From Lysobacteraceae bacterium (GTDB lineage Bacteria; Pseudomonadota; Gammaproteobacteria; Xanthomonadales; Xanthomonadaceae), in assembly GCA_026005075.1 (NCBI GenBank), contig BPKJ01000004.1:7501-71500 (forward strand): 64,000 bases of DNA, given 5' to 3'. A program made the position numbers and the translations under genes. Below the pieces are notes generated by a model, which did not search any database, was not told where the DNA came from, and was given only the letters and a program-made list of their open reading frames with translations. Below, piece by piece: positions 38,860-48,558 of the stretch (position 1 is the first letter of the stretch; each line of letters opens with the position of its first letter).

Positions 38860-40743
38860 ATGGCCGCTGCGCCGCTGATCGAGATCCGCGGGCTGGTCAA
38901 GACCTACCAGCGCGGCAAGGAAACCATCGAGGTGCTGCACGGCATCGACCTGGACATTCCCGAAGGCGACTTCGTCGCCCTCATGGGACCGTCCGGCTCG
39001 GGCAAGACCACCTTGCTCAACCTGATCGGCGGGCTCGACACGCTCACCGCGGGCAGCCTGCGCATCGGCGGCCGCAACATCGAGGAACTGGACGCGGACC
39101 GGCTTGCGGCGTGGCGGGCCGAGACCGTCGGCTTCGTGTTCCAGAGCTACAACCTGATGCCGGTGCTCAGCGCGCAGAAGAACGTCGAGCTGCCGCTGCT
39201 GCTCACCGACTTCGGCGCACGCGAGCGCGCCCGGCGCGCGCGCATCGCGCTGCGCCTGGTCGGCCTCGAGGACCGTGCCCGGCACAAGCCCGGCGAGCTT
39301 TCCGGCGGCCAGCAGCAGCGCGTGGCGATCGCCCGAGCGCTGGTTTCCGACCCGCGCATCCTGATCTGCGACGAACCGACCGGAGACCTCGACCGCCGCA
39401 CCGCCGACGAGATCCTCACCCTGCTGCAGCAGCTCAACCGTGAGTTCGGCAAGACCCTGGTGATGGTCACCCACGATCCCAAGGCCGCCGAATACGCCCG
39501 CCGCATCGTCCACCTCGACAAGGGCACGCTCGTCGGAGGACGGCGATGGGCAGGCCCGATCCGGCAGCGCGGAAGGGCCGTAGCGCCGATGAAGTACCTG
39601 CACCTGATCGCCAGCGCGCTCCTGCGCCGCAAGCTGCGCACCCTGTTCACGCTCGCCTCGCTCACCGCCGCCTTCCTGCTGCTCGGGCTGCTGCAGGCGG
39701 TGAACACGCTGTTTGCCTCCGGGGCCGACTTTCTCGGCGCAAGCCGGATCGTGGTCCAGGCCCGGACCAGCTTCACCCAGCCGCTGCCGATGCGGCTGCT
39801 GCCCCGCATCGAGTCGGTGCCGGGCGTGGTGGCCGTCTCGCACTCGCAGTTCTTCGGCGGACAGTACCAGGACGAGCGCGCCGGATTTCCGCAGTTCGTG
39901 GTCAACCCGCAGCGGCTGCGGCTGACCTACCCGGAGTGGATCATGCCCGAGGATCAGTGGCGGGCCTTCGTCTCGACCCAGGACGGGGCCATCGTGGGCC
40001 GCCACCTCGCCGACCGCTACGGCTGGAAGATCGGCGACATCGTGCCGCTCAACTCCTTCATCTGGACCCGTGCGGACGGGTCGCGCACCTGGGAGTGGCG
40101 GATCGTCGGCATCTTCGACGGCAAGGACCGGGAATGGCAGGACCGCACCCGGCTGATGTACCTCAACTACGCGCAGTTCGACGAGGGCCGCAGCCCCGCG
40201 GCACGCGGCCTTGCCGGCGTGTTCGTGGCCAAGGTGGACGACCCCCTGCGCACCGCGGAGATCGCCGCGGCGATCGACGCGCGGTTCGACAACTCGCCGG
40301 ACGAGACCAAGTCGCAGAGCGAGCAGGAATTCCAGCTCGGCTTCATCCGCCAGCTCGGCGACATCGGCTTCATCATGAATGCGATCTCCGGGGCGGTGTT
40401 CTTCACCATCCTCATCCTCACCGGCTTCACCATGAGCCAGGGGGTTCGGGAACGCGTACCGGAGCTGGCCGTGCTCAAGTGTCTTGGATTCACCGACCTG
40501 AGCGTGCTGGGGCTGGTGCTCGGCGAGGCCATGCTGCTGTGCGGGATCGGGGCGCTGTGCGGGATGCTGCTGGCCAGCGCCGTGGTCGCCGGGCTGCCGC
40601 CCGAGTTCCCGCCGCTGCGGACCGACCTGCGGGTGTGGGCGTTCGCCGGGATCAGCGTGCTCGTGCTGGCGCTTGCGGTGGGCCTGCCGCCCGCGCTGCG
40701 CGCCAAGCGGCTGAAGATCGTCGATGCCCTGGCCGGGCGCTGA
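38860..40743 (+). CDS. ABC exporter: ATPase and FtsX permease read as one protein
   Basis: As sequenced, a 627-residue fusion. Residues 1-225 are a MacB/LolD-type ATPase with Walker A GPSGSGKTTLLN, Q-loop FQSYNL, signature LSGGQQQRVAIARAL and Walker B ILICDEPTGDLD, plus the switch His. From 39589 (MKYLHLIASALLRRKLRTLF) an FtsX permease follows, one TM, a large periplasmic domain, then three TMs. The 19-residue joint is arginine-rich and unlike the family. One base off frame, the ATPase would end at TAG 39581-39583, six bases before the permease ATG at 39589, with GGAAGG spaced as an RBS. The natural gene is therefore probably two genes, and the fusion an artefact of a one-base insertion near 39526-39540. 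It works with the HlyD adaptor and the next permease. Confidence 0.85.
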   Translation: MAAAPLIEIRGLVKTYQRGKETIEVLHGIDLDIPEGDFVALMGPSGSGKTTLLNLIGGLDTLTAGSLRIGGRNIEELDADRLAAWRAETVGFVFQSYNLMPVLSAQKNVELPLLLTDFGARERARRARIALRLVGLEDRARHKPGELSGGQQQRVAIARALVSDPRILICDEPTGDLDRRTADEILTLLQQLNREFGKTLVMVTHDPKAAEYARRIVHLDKGTLVGGRRWAGPIRQRGRAVAPMKYLHLIASALLRRKLRTLFTLASLTAAFLLLGLLQAVNTLFASGADFLGASRIVVQARTSFTQPLPMRLLPRIESVPGVVAVSHSQFFGGQYQDERAGFPQFVVNPQRLRLTYPEWIMPEDQWRAFVSTQDGAIVGRHLADRYGWKIGDIVPLNSFIWTRADGSRTWEWRIVGIFDGKDREWQDRTRLMYLNYAQFDEGRSPAARGLAGVFVAKVDDPLRTAEIAAAIDARFDNSPDETKSQSEQEFQLGFIRQLGDIGFIMNAISGAVFFTILILTGFTMSQGVRERVPELAVLKCLGFTDLSVLGLVLGEAMLLCGIGALCGMLLASAVVAGLPPEFPPLRTDLRVWAFAGISVLVLALAVGLPPALRAKRLKIVDALAGR

Positions 40744-40752
40744 GGAGGGGCG

Positions 40753-41938
40753 GTGAGCGCACTGCGCCAGATCCGCGAGATCACCTGGATGAACCTCAAG
40801 AGCGTCCCCGAGCGCTGGGGCGCCTCGCTGGTGATCGTCGTCGGCATCGCTGGTGTGGTGGCGGTACTGGTCGCGATGCTGTCGATGGCGGCCGGTCTCG
40901 AGAAGACCCTGGGCGCCACCGGCCGTGACGACCGCGCGATCGTGCTCCGCGCGGGGGCCAACGCCGAGCTATCCAGCTTCCTCGACCGGGCCAGCGCCAC
41001 CCTGATCAGCCAGGATCCGGCCGTGGCCCGGGACGCCGATGGCCTGCCGCTGGCCTCCGCCGAGCTGATCGTCATCGCCGAGGTGCCGCGCCGCGGACAA
41101 CGGAGCGGGGCCAACGTCTCGCTGCGCGGCGTGCCACCCAAGGGCTTTGCGATCCGTCCGGAAGTGACCCTGGTCGAGGGCCGCCGCTTCCGCCCCGGTC
41201 TGCGTGAGCTGATCGTCGGCCGCGGCGCGCAGCGCCAGTTCGACGGCCTCGAAGTGGGCGACACGCTGTCCTTCCGCGGCTCCACATGGCGCATCGTCGG
41301 CGTGTTCGAGAGCGGCGGCGACGGCCACGAATCGGAGCTCTGGGCCGATGCCGAGGCGCTGCAGAGCGCGTTCAACCGCAGCGGGTATTCCTCGCTGCTG
41401 CTGCAACTGCGCAGACGCCGAGGCGCTCCCGGCGCTGGCCGGGCGCCTGCAGTCGGATCCGCAGCTGACCGTCGACGTCAAGGCCGAACGCGCCTATTTC
41501 AGCGGCCAGTCCGAACAGCTCAACGGCCTGATCGGCATCCTGACCAACGTCATCGCCCTGATCATGGCCACCGGCGCGCTGTTCGGCGCGCTCAACACGA
41601 TGTACGCGGCGGTTTCCGCGCGGACCCGCGAGATCGGCACCCTGCGCGCGCTGGGCTTCGGTGCCCTGCCGGTCGTGGTCTCGGTGCTGGCCGAGGCGCT
41701 GGCCCTTGCCGTGGCCGGCGGCGTCCTCGGCGCCGTCATCGCATTCGTGCTCTTCAACGGCTACAGCGTCTCCACCCTCGGATCCGGGTTCACCCAGGTG
41801 GCCTTCCATTTCGCGGTCACCCCGCAACTCGTGCTCCGCGGCCTGACCTGGTCGCTGGCCATCGGCCTGCTCGGCGGCCTGCTCCCGGCCTTGCGCGCCG
41901 CCCGTCTGCCGGTCACCGAGGCCCTGCGCGCGAACTGA
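40753..41938 (+). pseudogene. second FtsX/MacB-type permease with one-base frameshift
   Basis: An FtsX-domain permease of about 394 residues if the frame is restored. Start GTG at 40753 has GAGGAGGGG just upstream. The first frame codes MacB-like periplasmic sequence through WADAEALQSAFNRSGYSS. At about 41403-41412 one extra base (read as CTGCGCAGAC; without one C it would be CTG GCA GAC) breaks it. The next frame continues ADAEALPALAGRLQSDP, then the three C-terminal helices (IGILTNVIALIMATGALFGA, ARTREIGTLRALGFGALPVV) and the LPALRAARLPVTEALRAN ending at 41938. Uncorrected, the first frame runs on as arginine-rich nonsense to 42345. Probably a sequencing indel, otherwise a dead permease. 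Confidence 0.85.
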
Positions 41939-42019
41939 GGCGGATGCCGCGGAGCGATCCCGGCTGGCCATTGCGCCCACCTTGTGCTTTGCTAGGTTCG
42001 GGCGGTCCGGATCGAGACC

Positions 42020-44359
42020 ATGAAAGGCTTGCGCTGGCGCGCATGGGCGGCAATCGCAGGGGTGACCGCGCTGGTTCTGGCGGTCGCATTGCCCGTGGCG
42101 CACCTCAGCCTCGACCGCAGCTTCCGCGAGTTCGAGCTGCGCCATGCCGAGCAGGCCATGGCCCGCCTGCAGCAGGCGCTCGACGGCGAGTTGTCGGACT
42201 TCACCCGGAGCGTGCGCGACTACGCGCAATGGGTGGACACGGTGGCCTTTCTCGAGGGCAGGCAGGAGGACTGGTTCCAGCGCAACCTCGACCCCGGCGT
42301 CTACCGCAACTTCGATCTCGACCTGGTGCTGCTCGCCGACCGTGACCTGCGCCTCGTCGGGCAGGGCGCCGCCGAGACGGGGACCGGCGCACTCCCGCCG
42401 TCCCTGGCGTCGCTGGCACAGGCCGCGCTCGAGGATCCCGAGTCGCAGGCAACGCTGCGGGGTGGCAACGCCCGGTCCACGGTCTGGTTCCACGACGATG
42501 CCCCCTACCTCGTCGGCCGCGCCGCGGTGCTGGATCCTTACGGCGTCCCCGGGCAGCCTGCGCGCGGACTGCTGATCTGGATCCGGCGGCTGGATCAGGC
42601 GTGGCTGACCCGCCTGGCCGCCACGACCCAGGTCCCGTTCTCGCTGGCTCCGGCCACCTCCGCCTCGCCCCGCGAGCCGGAGATCGTGCTCCGCGAGGAC
42701 CGGGTCCTTGCCACCCTGCCCCTCGCCGCGGCGGGTGAGCGTCCGTGGGCCGTGGCCGTGGTCAGCCTGCCCCGCCCCCTCGCCGAGCAGAGGGCGACCA
42801 CGGAATGGCTTCTGGCCGCGCTCGTCGCCACCCTCGTGGCCTTCACCGCACTCGTCGGCGCCTCTGCCCTGGACCTGCTCCTGGTCCGCCGTATCCTCCG
42901 GCTGGCCGAGGCCATGCGTCGCCTGCGCCGCGGCCCCGAACTGACCGCAGGCGACGAGATCGAACACCTCGGCAACGGTCTCTACCAGCTGAGCCACGAG
43001 CTGGACGCGGCCACGCGGCGCTCCCGCGAGCAGGCCGAGCGGGACGTCCTCACCGGCCTCGGCAACCGCGCCCGGCTGCTTCGCGACCTGCCGCGTGAGC
43101 TGGTGCGGCCGGGCCCTGCCGACCGTTTGCTGGGGCTGCTCCTGGTGGATCTCGACGGCTTCAAGGCCGTCAACGACAGCCTCGGGCACCACGCCGGCGA
43201 TGCCCTGCTCCGCGAAGTGGCCCTGCGTCTTGCCGACTGCGCGCTCTCGCCCGCGCACGTCTACCGCCTGGGCGGCGACGAGTTCGCGGTGCTCGCCCCC
43301 GAACTGGACTCCGAGCATGAAGCGCTCGCACTCGGCCAGCGCATCGTCATGGGCGTGCAGATGCTGCGCATCGTCGATGGGCAGCCGGTTGCCGTCGGTG
43401 CCAGCGTCGGGCTCGCCACCTCGCCCTATCAGGATCCGTTGCCCGCCTCGGAGCTGCTGATCCGGGCCGACCTCGCCCTGTACGACGCGAAGCGGAAGGA
43501 CCGCGGGCGCGTCTGTGCCTATTCCGCATCGGCGCGGGACCGGTTCCGCGACCGGATGGAGATGGAGGCCCTGCTGCGTCGGGCGCTGAAGGAGGGGCGG
43601 ATCACCTGTGCCCTGCAGCCGATCGTGCGCTCCACGGACGCTGGCATCCACGGTTTCGAGGCGCTGGCCCGCTGGCACGAGGAAGGCCGCGGCTGGATCG
43701 AACCCAGCCGGTTCATCGCCGCGGCCGAGCGCACGCAGCAGGTCAAGGACGTGGATCTCGCCGTCATCGGGAACGCACTGGCAGCCTGGGTCCGGCTGCG
43801 CGAACGCTTGCCCGAGGCGCGGCTCAACGTCAACGTCTCGGCCCAGAGCCTGCTCGACGAGGGCTTCGTGCCGGCGCTGGGCGAGCTTCTTGCGCAGTAC
43901 GCGGTGGAGCCGGGCAGCGTCGCCGCCGAGCTGACGGAGAGCGAGCTCGGCATCCCGGACGAGCGCGTCGAGGACGGCATCGAACGGCTGCGCGCCCTTG
44001 GCGTGGCGCTGGTCATCGACGACTTCGGCGTGGGTGCCTCGTCACTGGCCCGCCTCGCCCGCCTGCGGGCCGCCGGCGTCAAGATCGACGGCAGCTTCGT
44101 TCGCGACCTCGACGGCAACGGCGGGCGGATCTGCCGCGTGGTGGTCGAACTGGCGCGGGAACTGCGCATGGGCACGACGGCGGAGTTCGTCGAGACCCCG
44201 GAGCAGGCGGCACGGCTCCGCGCCATGGGCTGCCAGTTGCAGCAGGGTTACCTGTTCGGTGCACCGATGGAGCCGAACCGGATCGAGGCGTGGATCGACG
44301 CGCGGCAGCCGCCGCGCTTCAACGGGATCCTGCACCCCCGGCCGGACGCGGGGCGCTGA
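42020..44359 (+). CDS. CHASE4-GGDEF-EAL c-di-GMP signalling protein
   Basis: A 779-residue membrane sensor. One TM helix (about 8-28), a periplasmic CHASE4-like domain (SVRDYAQWVDTVAFLEGRQ near its start), a second TM (about 260-285, LVATLVAFTALVGASALDLL), then GGDEF and EAL domains. The GGDEF signature LGGDEFAVL is intact (about residues 417-425), and the EAL active site is also intact: GFEALARWH (547-549), NVNVSAQS, ELTESELG, DDFGVGASS, GVKIDGSFV and EFVETPEQ. Both diguanylate cyclase and phosphodiesterase activities are therefore possible; which dominates cannot be read from sequence. Converges on prc with a 41-base overlap. Confidence 0.92.
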   Translation: MKGLRWRAWAAIAGVTALVLAVALPVAHLSLDRSFREFELRHAEQAMARLQQALDGELSDFTRSVRDYAQWVDTVAFLEGRQEDWFQRNLDPGVYRNFDLDLVLLADRDLRLVGQGAAETGTGALPPSLASLAQAALEDPESQATLRGGNARSTVWFHDDAPYLVGRAAVLDPYGVPGQPARGLLIWIRRLDQAWLTRLAATTQVPFSLAPATSASPREPEIVLREDRVLATLPLAAAGERPWAVAVVSLPRPLAEQRATTEWLLAALVATLVAFTALVGASALDLLLVRRILRLAEAMRRLRRGPELTAGDEIEHLGNGLYQLSHELDAATRRSREQAERDVLTGLGNRARLLRDLPRELVRPGPADRLLGLLLVDLDGFKAVNDSLGHHAGDALLREVALRLADCALSPAHVYRLGGDEFAVLAPELDSEHEALALGQRIVMGVQMLRIVDGQPVAVGASVGLATSPYQDPLPASELLIRADLALYDAKRKDRGRVCAYSASARDRFRDRMEMEALLRRALKEGRITCALQPIVRSTDAGIHGFEALARWHEEGRGWIEPSRFIAAAERTQQVKDVDLAVIGNALAAWVRLRERLPEARLNVNVSAQSLLDEGFVPALGELLAQYAVEPGSVAAELTESELGIPDERVEDGIERLRALGVALVIDDFGVGASSLARLARLRAAGVKIDGSFVRDLDGNGGRICRVVVELARELRMGTTAEFVETPEQAARLRAMGCQLQQGYLFGAPMEPNRIEAWIDARQPPRFNGILHPRPDAGR

Positions 44360-46508
44360 CCAGGCGCCAGTCCGGCCTGCGGGCGCCCACCGCATCCGCC
44401 AGCGCCCGGTCCGAGGCCAGGAGGTCCACCGCATCGGCGAGAATGTGCCCGGCCTCACGCAGCAGCGGGTCGGGCCGCCAGGGCGCCTCCTCCTTTTCCG
44501 GTTGGCCGTCCTCGGGCAGACCCCGCTCGTCCGGCTGCAGGCCGTCGTCGATGGGTGCAGGCGCCTCCGTGTCCAGGCCGAGGGCGCGCCGCTGCTCCTC
44601 GCGAGCCTTGCGCCGCGCCTCGGCCTGCTCGCGCTCGCGCCGGCGCTCGGCGAGCAGCAGGGAAACCGTCTCCCGGGCGCGCTCGCGGCGGTACTCGGCC
44701 ACGTCCTCGGTCCACCAGGCAAACTCCTGGTCCTCGCGGGCGCGCTCCTGGTGACGCGCGTTCAACCGGGGCAGGAGCGGGGACAGGTCCGCCACCCGCC
44801 GGAAGGAGGCCGGCTCGATCCGGCTCCATGGCAGGGCATTCTTGAACGCGCTCTCGCCGTACTGTTCCGCATCCAGGGTGACCGGGAAGCCGATGTCAGG
44901 CTCCACACCCTTGTGCTGGGTCGAACCGCCGTTGACGCGGAAGAACTGCGCCACCGTCAGCCGGAGCTGGCCCAGCCCCGGTGCGTCCTTGCGCGCGAAG
45001 CGGTCGAGATCGATGAGGTTCTGTACCGTGCCCTTGCCGAAGGTCGGCTCACCGATGACCAGGCCGCGCCCGTAATCCTGGATGGCCGCGGCAAAGATCT
45101 CCGAAGCCGAGGCCGAGGCCCGGTTGACCAGCACCGCCAGCGGTCCGTCCCAGAGCACGCCGGGGTCGGTGTCCTGCTCGACCTGCACCTGGCGCCCCTG
45201 GTTGCGGATCTGCACCACCGGACCGCGATCGATGAACAGGCCGGTCAGCTCGATGGCCTCGGTCAGCGACCCGCCACCGTTGTTGCGCAGGTCGATGACC
45301 AGACCCTCGACGCCCTCGCCCTTCAGTTCCCCGATCAAGCGCGCGACGTCCCGCGATGCGGAGCGGTAGTCGGGCTCGTCACGCCGACGCCCCTCGAAGT
45401 CCTGGTAGAAGGTGGGCAACTCGATGACCCCGATGCGGCGCTCGCGGTCGCCTTCCTTCCAGGTCAGGATGCGCCTCCTGGCCGCCTGCTCCTCGAGCTT
45501 GATCTTGTCGCGGACGAGGGTCACGAGCTGGTGTTCGCCGTCGATGCCGGCAGCGGCCGGGATGATCTCCAGCCGGACATGGCTACCCTTGGGGCCGCGG
45601 ATGAGTTCGACGACCTCGTCGATCCGCCACCCGACCACGTCGACCATCGGGCCTTCTCGCCCCTGCCCCACGGCAACGATGCGATCGCCGACCTTGAGCT
45701 TTCCGGACAGGTCGGCGGGGCCACCCTTGACGATGGAGCGGATGACGGTGAACTCGTCGTCACGCTGCAGCACCGCGCCGATCCCCTCGAGCGACAGGCG
45801 CATGGAGATGTTGAAGTTCTCCGAGGCACGGGCATTCATGTAGGCCGTGTGCGGCTCGATGGAACTGGCATAGGCGTTGATGAAGATCTGGAACACGTCG
45901 TCCGCATTGATCTCCCTGACCCGCTTGGCGACGCTGGCGTAGCGCTTGTCGAGGGTTTCGAGGATCGCGGCCTCGTCCTTGCCCGCGAGCAGCAGCCGCA
46001 GGTAGTCGTTCTTGACGCGCTTGCGCCAGACCTCGTCCAGCGCTGCCATGTCCGCCTCCCAGGGCAGGGTATCGCGCTTGAAGCGGTAGCTCTCGTCGAC
46101 CTCGAAGTCGAACGGCTGCTTGAGCCGCTTGCGGGCGTAGGCGGTCCGCTCCAGCACGCGCTGCCGGTAGAGGTTGAACAGATCGAACGCCGGCTTGAGG
46201 TTGCCCTCGCGCAGCGCATCGTCCAGGCCCGTCCTGAGCGCCGCGAAGCCTTCGATGTCGGTGGCGACGAAATACAGCCGGTCGCCGTCGAGGCTGTCGA
46301 GGTAGGCATCGAACACCTGCTCCGAGAGTGCGTCGTCCAGCGGCTTGGGGCTGTAGTGGAAGCGCGACAGACTGAGGAACTGCCGCACCCAGCCGGTGAT
46401 GTAGGCATGCTGTGCGGTCGGCTCCAGCGGTGCCAGCGCGGTCTCCTGCCTGGCCTGCCCGAGGAGGGGCAGCAGGCACAGCAGGCCGATCCAGAGTGCT
46501 CGTTTCAT
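44319..46508 (-). CDS. prc: periplasmic tail-specific protease Prc (C-terminal processing)
   Basis: A periplasmic Ser/Lys-dyad protease (S41A) that trims C-terminal tails and processes murein-related proteins. 729 residues with a signal peptide (MKRALWIGLLCLLPLLGQAR), N-terminal helical Prc domain, a PDZ domain (about 230-330), and the catalytic core with the serine in NRASASASEIFAAAI and the lysine in PTFGKGTVQNL. The C terminus (from ADLSPLLPRLNARHQ, through the helical Glu/Arg-rich RERARETVSLLLAERRRERE) is Prc-specific. ATG at 46508 has GGTGGAAGG immediately upstream; a longer in-frame extension was rejected. In a run of wall and periplasm genes, but on its own transcript after lipA. Confidence 0.93.
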   Translation of the reverse strand: MKRALWIGLLCLLPLLGQARQETALAPLEPTAQHAYITGWVRQFLSLSRFHYSPKPLDDALSEQVFDAYLDSLDGDRLYFVATDIEGFAALRTGLDDALREGNLKPAFDLFNLYRQRVLERTAYARKRLKQPFDFEVDESYRFKRDTLPWEADMAALDEVWRKRVKNDYLRLLLAGKDEAAILETLDKRYASVAKRVREINADDVFQIFINAYASSIEPHTAYMNARASENFNISMRLSLEGIGAVLQRDDEFTVIRSIVKGGPADLSGKLKVGDRIVAVGQGREGPMVDVVGWRIDEVVELIRGPKGSHVRLEIIPAAAGIDGEHQLVTLVRDKIKLEEQAARRRILTWKEGDRERRIGVIELPTFYQDFEGRRRDEPDYRSASRDVARLIGELKGEGVEGLVIDLRNNGGGSLTEAIELTGLFIDRGPVVQIRNQGRQVQVEQDTDPGVLWDGPLAVLVNRASASASEIFAAAIQDYGRGLVIGEPTFGKGTVQNLIDLDRFARKDAPGLGQLRLTVAQFFRVNGGSTQHKGVEPDIGFPVTLDAEQYGESAFKNALPWSRIEPASFRRVADLSPLLPRLNARHQERAREDQEFAWWTEDVAEYRRERARETVSLLLAERRREREQAEARRKAREEQRRALGLDTEAPAPIDDGLQPDERGLPEDGQPEKEEAPWRPDPLLREAGHILADAVDLLASDRALADAVGARRPDWRLVSAPRPAGGAGSR

Positions 46509-46591
46509 CCTTCCACCTCGAATGCGTCCGACGGTCGACCTTGCGGCATGCGGGGCGCCGCCGCCAGTGCCATCGGTTGGGGTCCGTCCGC

Positions 46592-47566
46592 TCAAGACAC
46601 GTATCCCGCCTCCGCCGCCATGCGATCGGCATGGTAGGAGGATCGCACCAGCGGTCCCGAGGCGACGTGGGTGAAGCCGAGCTCCCGTCCGATCCGGCCC
46701 AGGCCCTCGAATTCCTCGGGGGTCCAGTAGCGCAGCACCGGGTGGTGGGCGGGACTGGGCTGCAGGTACTGCCCGATGGTGACCATGCTCACCGCATGCG
46801 CCCGCAGGTCCTGCAGCGTCCTCACTACCTGCTCGAAGGTCTCGCCAAGCCCGAGCATGATCCCGGACTTGGTAGGCACCTGCGGATGCTGCTCGGCGAA
46901 GCGCTTGAGCAGCCGCAGCGACCAGGCGTAGTCGGCCCCGGGACGCACGTTCGGATACAGCTCGGGCACGGTCTCGACGTTGTGGTTGAACACATCCGGC
47001 GGTGTGCCCGCCAGCACGTCCAGCGCCCGCTCCATCCGCCCCTTGCCGCGGAAGTCGGGGGTGAGGATCTCGATCTTCAGCCCCGGGCAGCGCGCCCGTG
47101 CCTCGCGGATGCAGGCCGCGAAATGCGCAGCGCCCCCGTCACGGAGGTCATCCCGGTCGACCGAGGTGATGACCACGTAGCGCAGCCCCATGCGGGCGAT
47201 GGTCTCGGCCAGCCGAGCCGGCTCGTCCGGATCGGGCGGGCGGGGTCGACCATGGGCGACGTCGCAGAAGCTGCAGCGGCGCGTGCACACGTCGCCCAGG
47301 ATCATGAAGGTGGCGGTGCCGTGGCTGAAGCATTCGTGGAGGTTGGGGCAGGAGGCCTCCTCGCAGACCGTCACCATGCGCTGGGTGCGCAGGGTCTGCT
47401 TGAGCTGCTCCACCCGGTTTCCGGTCGGGATGCGGACCCGGATCCAGGATGGCTTGCGCAGCACCGGCGCCTCGGCGAAGTGGACCGGGCTGCGCGCGAT
47501 CTTGTCGTGGGCGACCTGCTTCTCGCCCTCGACCAGGACCGGGATGGTCTTGCTGGGAGTGGTCAT
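46592..47566 (-). CDS. lipA: lipoyl synthase
   Basis: Radical-SAM enzyme that inserts two sulfur atoms into octanoyl groups on E2/GcvH proteins. 324 residues. The auxiliary [4Fe-4S] ligands are in [12 protein letters not shown] and the radical-SAM CxxxCxxC motif in [29 protein letters not shown] and [12 protein letters not shown] are LipA-specific. The stop of lipB overlaps this ATG (ATGA), so the two are coupled. The downstream prc gene follows after about 80 bases. Confidence 0.96.
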   Translation of the reverse strand: MTTPSKTIPVLVEGEKQVAHDKIARSPVHFAEAPVLRKPSWIRVRIPTGNRVEQLKQTLRTQRMVTVCEEASCPNLHECFSHGTATFMILGDVCTRRCSFCDVAHGRPRPPDPDEPARLAETIARMGLRYVVITSVDRDDLRDGGAAHFAACIREARARCPGLKIEILTPDFRGKGRMERALDVLAGTPPDVFNHNVETVPELYPNVRPGADYAWSLRLLKRFAEQHPQVPTKSGIMLGLGETFEQVVRTLQDLRAHAVSMVTIGQYLQPSPAHHPVLRYWTPEEFEGLGRIGRELGFTHVASGPLVRSSYHADRMAAEAGYVS

Positions 47567-48255
47567 GCGGATTCCGGCACGGGCTCGGTGGAGGGGATCG
47601 GGTCCGCGGCGGGCTCGGGCAGGAGCCCGAGCTGGTTCGCCAGCGCCGCCACCAGGCGCGGCTCCACCGCCGCCACGCTGATGCCGGGAACGAAGTCTAG
47701 CACCCGGGTCACGGCCAGGCCGCGAAAACCGCAGGGGTTGATCCCGGAGAACGGGGCGAGGTCCATGTCGATGTTGAACGCCAGCCCGTGGTAGCTGCAG
47801 CCCCGCCGCACCCGCAGTCCGAGCGAGGCGATCTTGGCCGGCCCGACGTACACGCCGGGGGCGCCCTCGCGACGGTCGGCGGCGATCCCGTAGCCGCCCA
47901 GGACCTCGATGATCGCCTCCTCGATGCGGTGCACCAGCTGGCGCACGCCCAGGCCCAGCCTGCGGAGATCCAGCAGCGGATAGGCAACCAGCTGCCCCGG
48001 CCCGTGGTAGGTCACCTGCCCCCCGCGATCGACCGGAATCACCTCGATCGAACCCGGAGCCAGCACGTGCTCCAGCCGCCCCGCCTGCCCGAGCGTGTAG
48101 ACCGGTTCGTGCTCGACCAGCCACAGCTCGTCCACGGTATCGGCACCTCGCCGCTCGGTGAAGGAGCGCATCGCCTCCCACACCGGGCGGTAGGCACGCC
48201 GACCGAGTCGGCGCACCCGCAAGGTGCGGGGCAGCGACGGCGCTACAGCGTCCAT
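47563..48255 (-). CDS. lipB: octanoyl-[ACP]:protein N-octanoyltransferase
   Basis: Transfers octanoate from ACP to lipoyl domains, before LipA. 230 residues. Motifs: [28 protein letters not shown] (catalytic Lys), [12 protein letters not shown] and INPCGFRGL (catalytic Cys), all intact. It overlaps lipA by four bases and the upstream DUF493 gene by 13 bases, giving the conserved ybeD-lipB-lipA order. Confidence 0.96.
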   Translation of the reverse strand: MDAVAPSLPRTLRVRRLGRRAYRPVWEAMRSFTERRGADTVDELWLVEHEPVYTLGQAGRLEHVLAPGSIEVIPVDRGGQVTYHGPGQLVAYPLLDLRRLGLGVRQLVHRIEEAIIEVLGGYGIAADRREGAPGVYVGPAKIASLGLRVRRGCSYHGLAFNIDMDLAPFSGINPCGFRGLAVTRVLDFVPGISVAAVEPRLVAALANQLGLLPEPAADPIPSTEPVPESA

Positions 48256-48521
48256 TTCACCTCCGGGTGGGCACGCAGCGCCGCGTGCGCGGCCTCGAGG
48301 TCGGCCCGGCTGGCAGCCCGGACGCACACGGTCACCGCAACGAAGCGTCCGCCGCTCGATGCACGCACGCGCAACACCCCGCCGACCGTTTCGACCCCCG
48401 CATCGAGAAGCCACGCGGGCACCCGCCTCTCGAGGCCGGCGGCCGTGGGCCCCATGGCGGTCAGCTCGAACTCGCCCGGAAACGAGAAGCCCCGCTCCGG
48501 GCCCTGCGCTCCCGCGCTCAC
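48243..48521 (-). CDS. ybeD: DUF493 family protein (YbeD)
   Basis: A 92-residue ACT-like protein of the YbeD/UPF0250 family, characteristically placed before lip[12 protein letters not shown] and [20 protein letters not shown] fit the family. Start GTG at 48521 has GGAGG four bases upstream. It overlaps lipB by 13 bases. Function not established; a regulatory role in lipoate metabolism is suggested by position only. Confidence 0.85.
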   Translation of the reverse strand: MSAGAQGPERGFSFPGEFELTAMGPTAAGLERRVPAWLLDAGVETVGGVLRVRASSGGRFVAVTVCVRAASRADLEAAHAALRAHPEVKWTL

Positions 48522-48558
48522 CGCGCCTCCCCGAAGCCTGCCCAGGCCGGTGTGCGGC

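Noticed and set aside
38860-41938. Antibiotic-resistance or bacteriocin export cluster
   Set aside because: The exporter is MacAB-like in architecture, but no substrate gene, peptide precursor or immunity protein is near.
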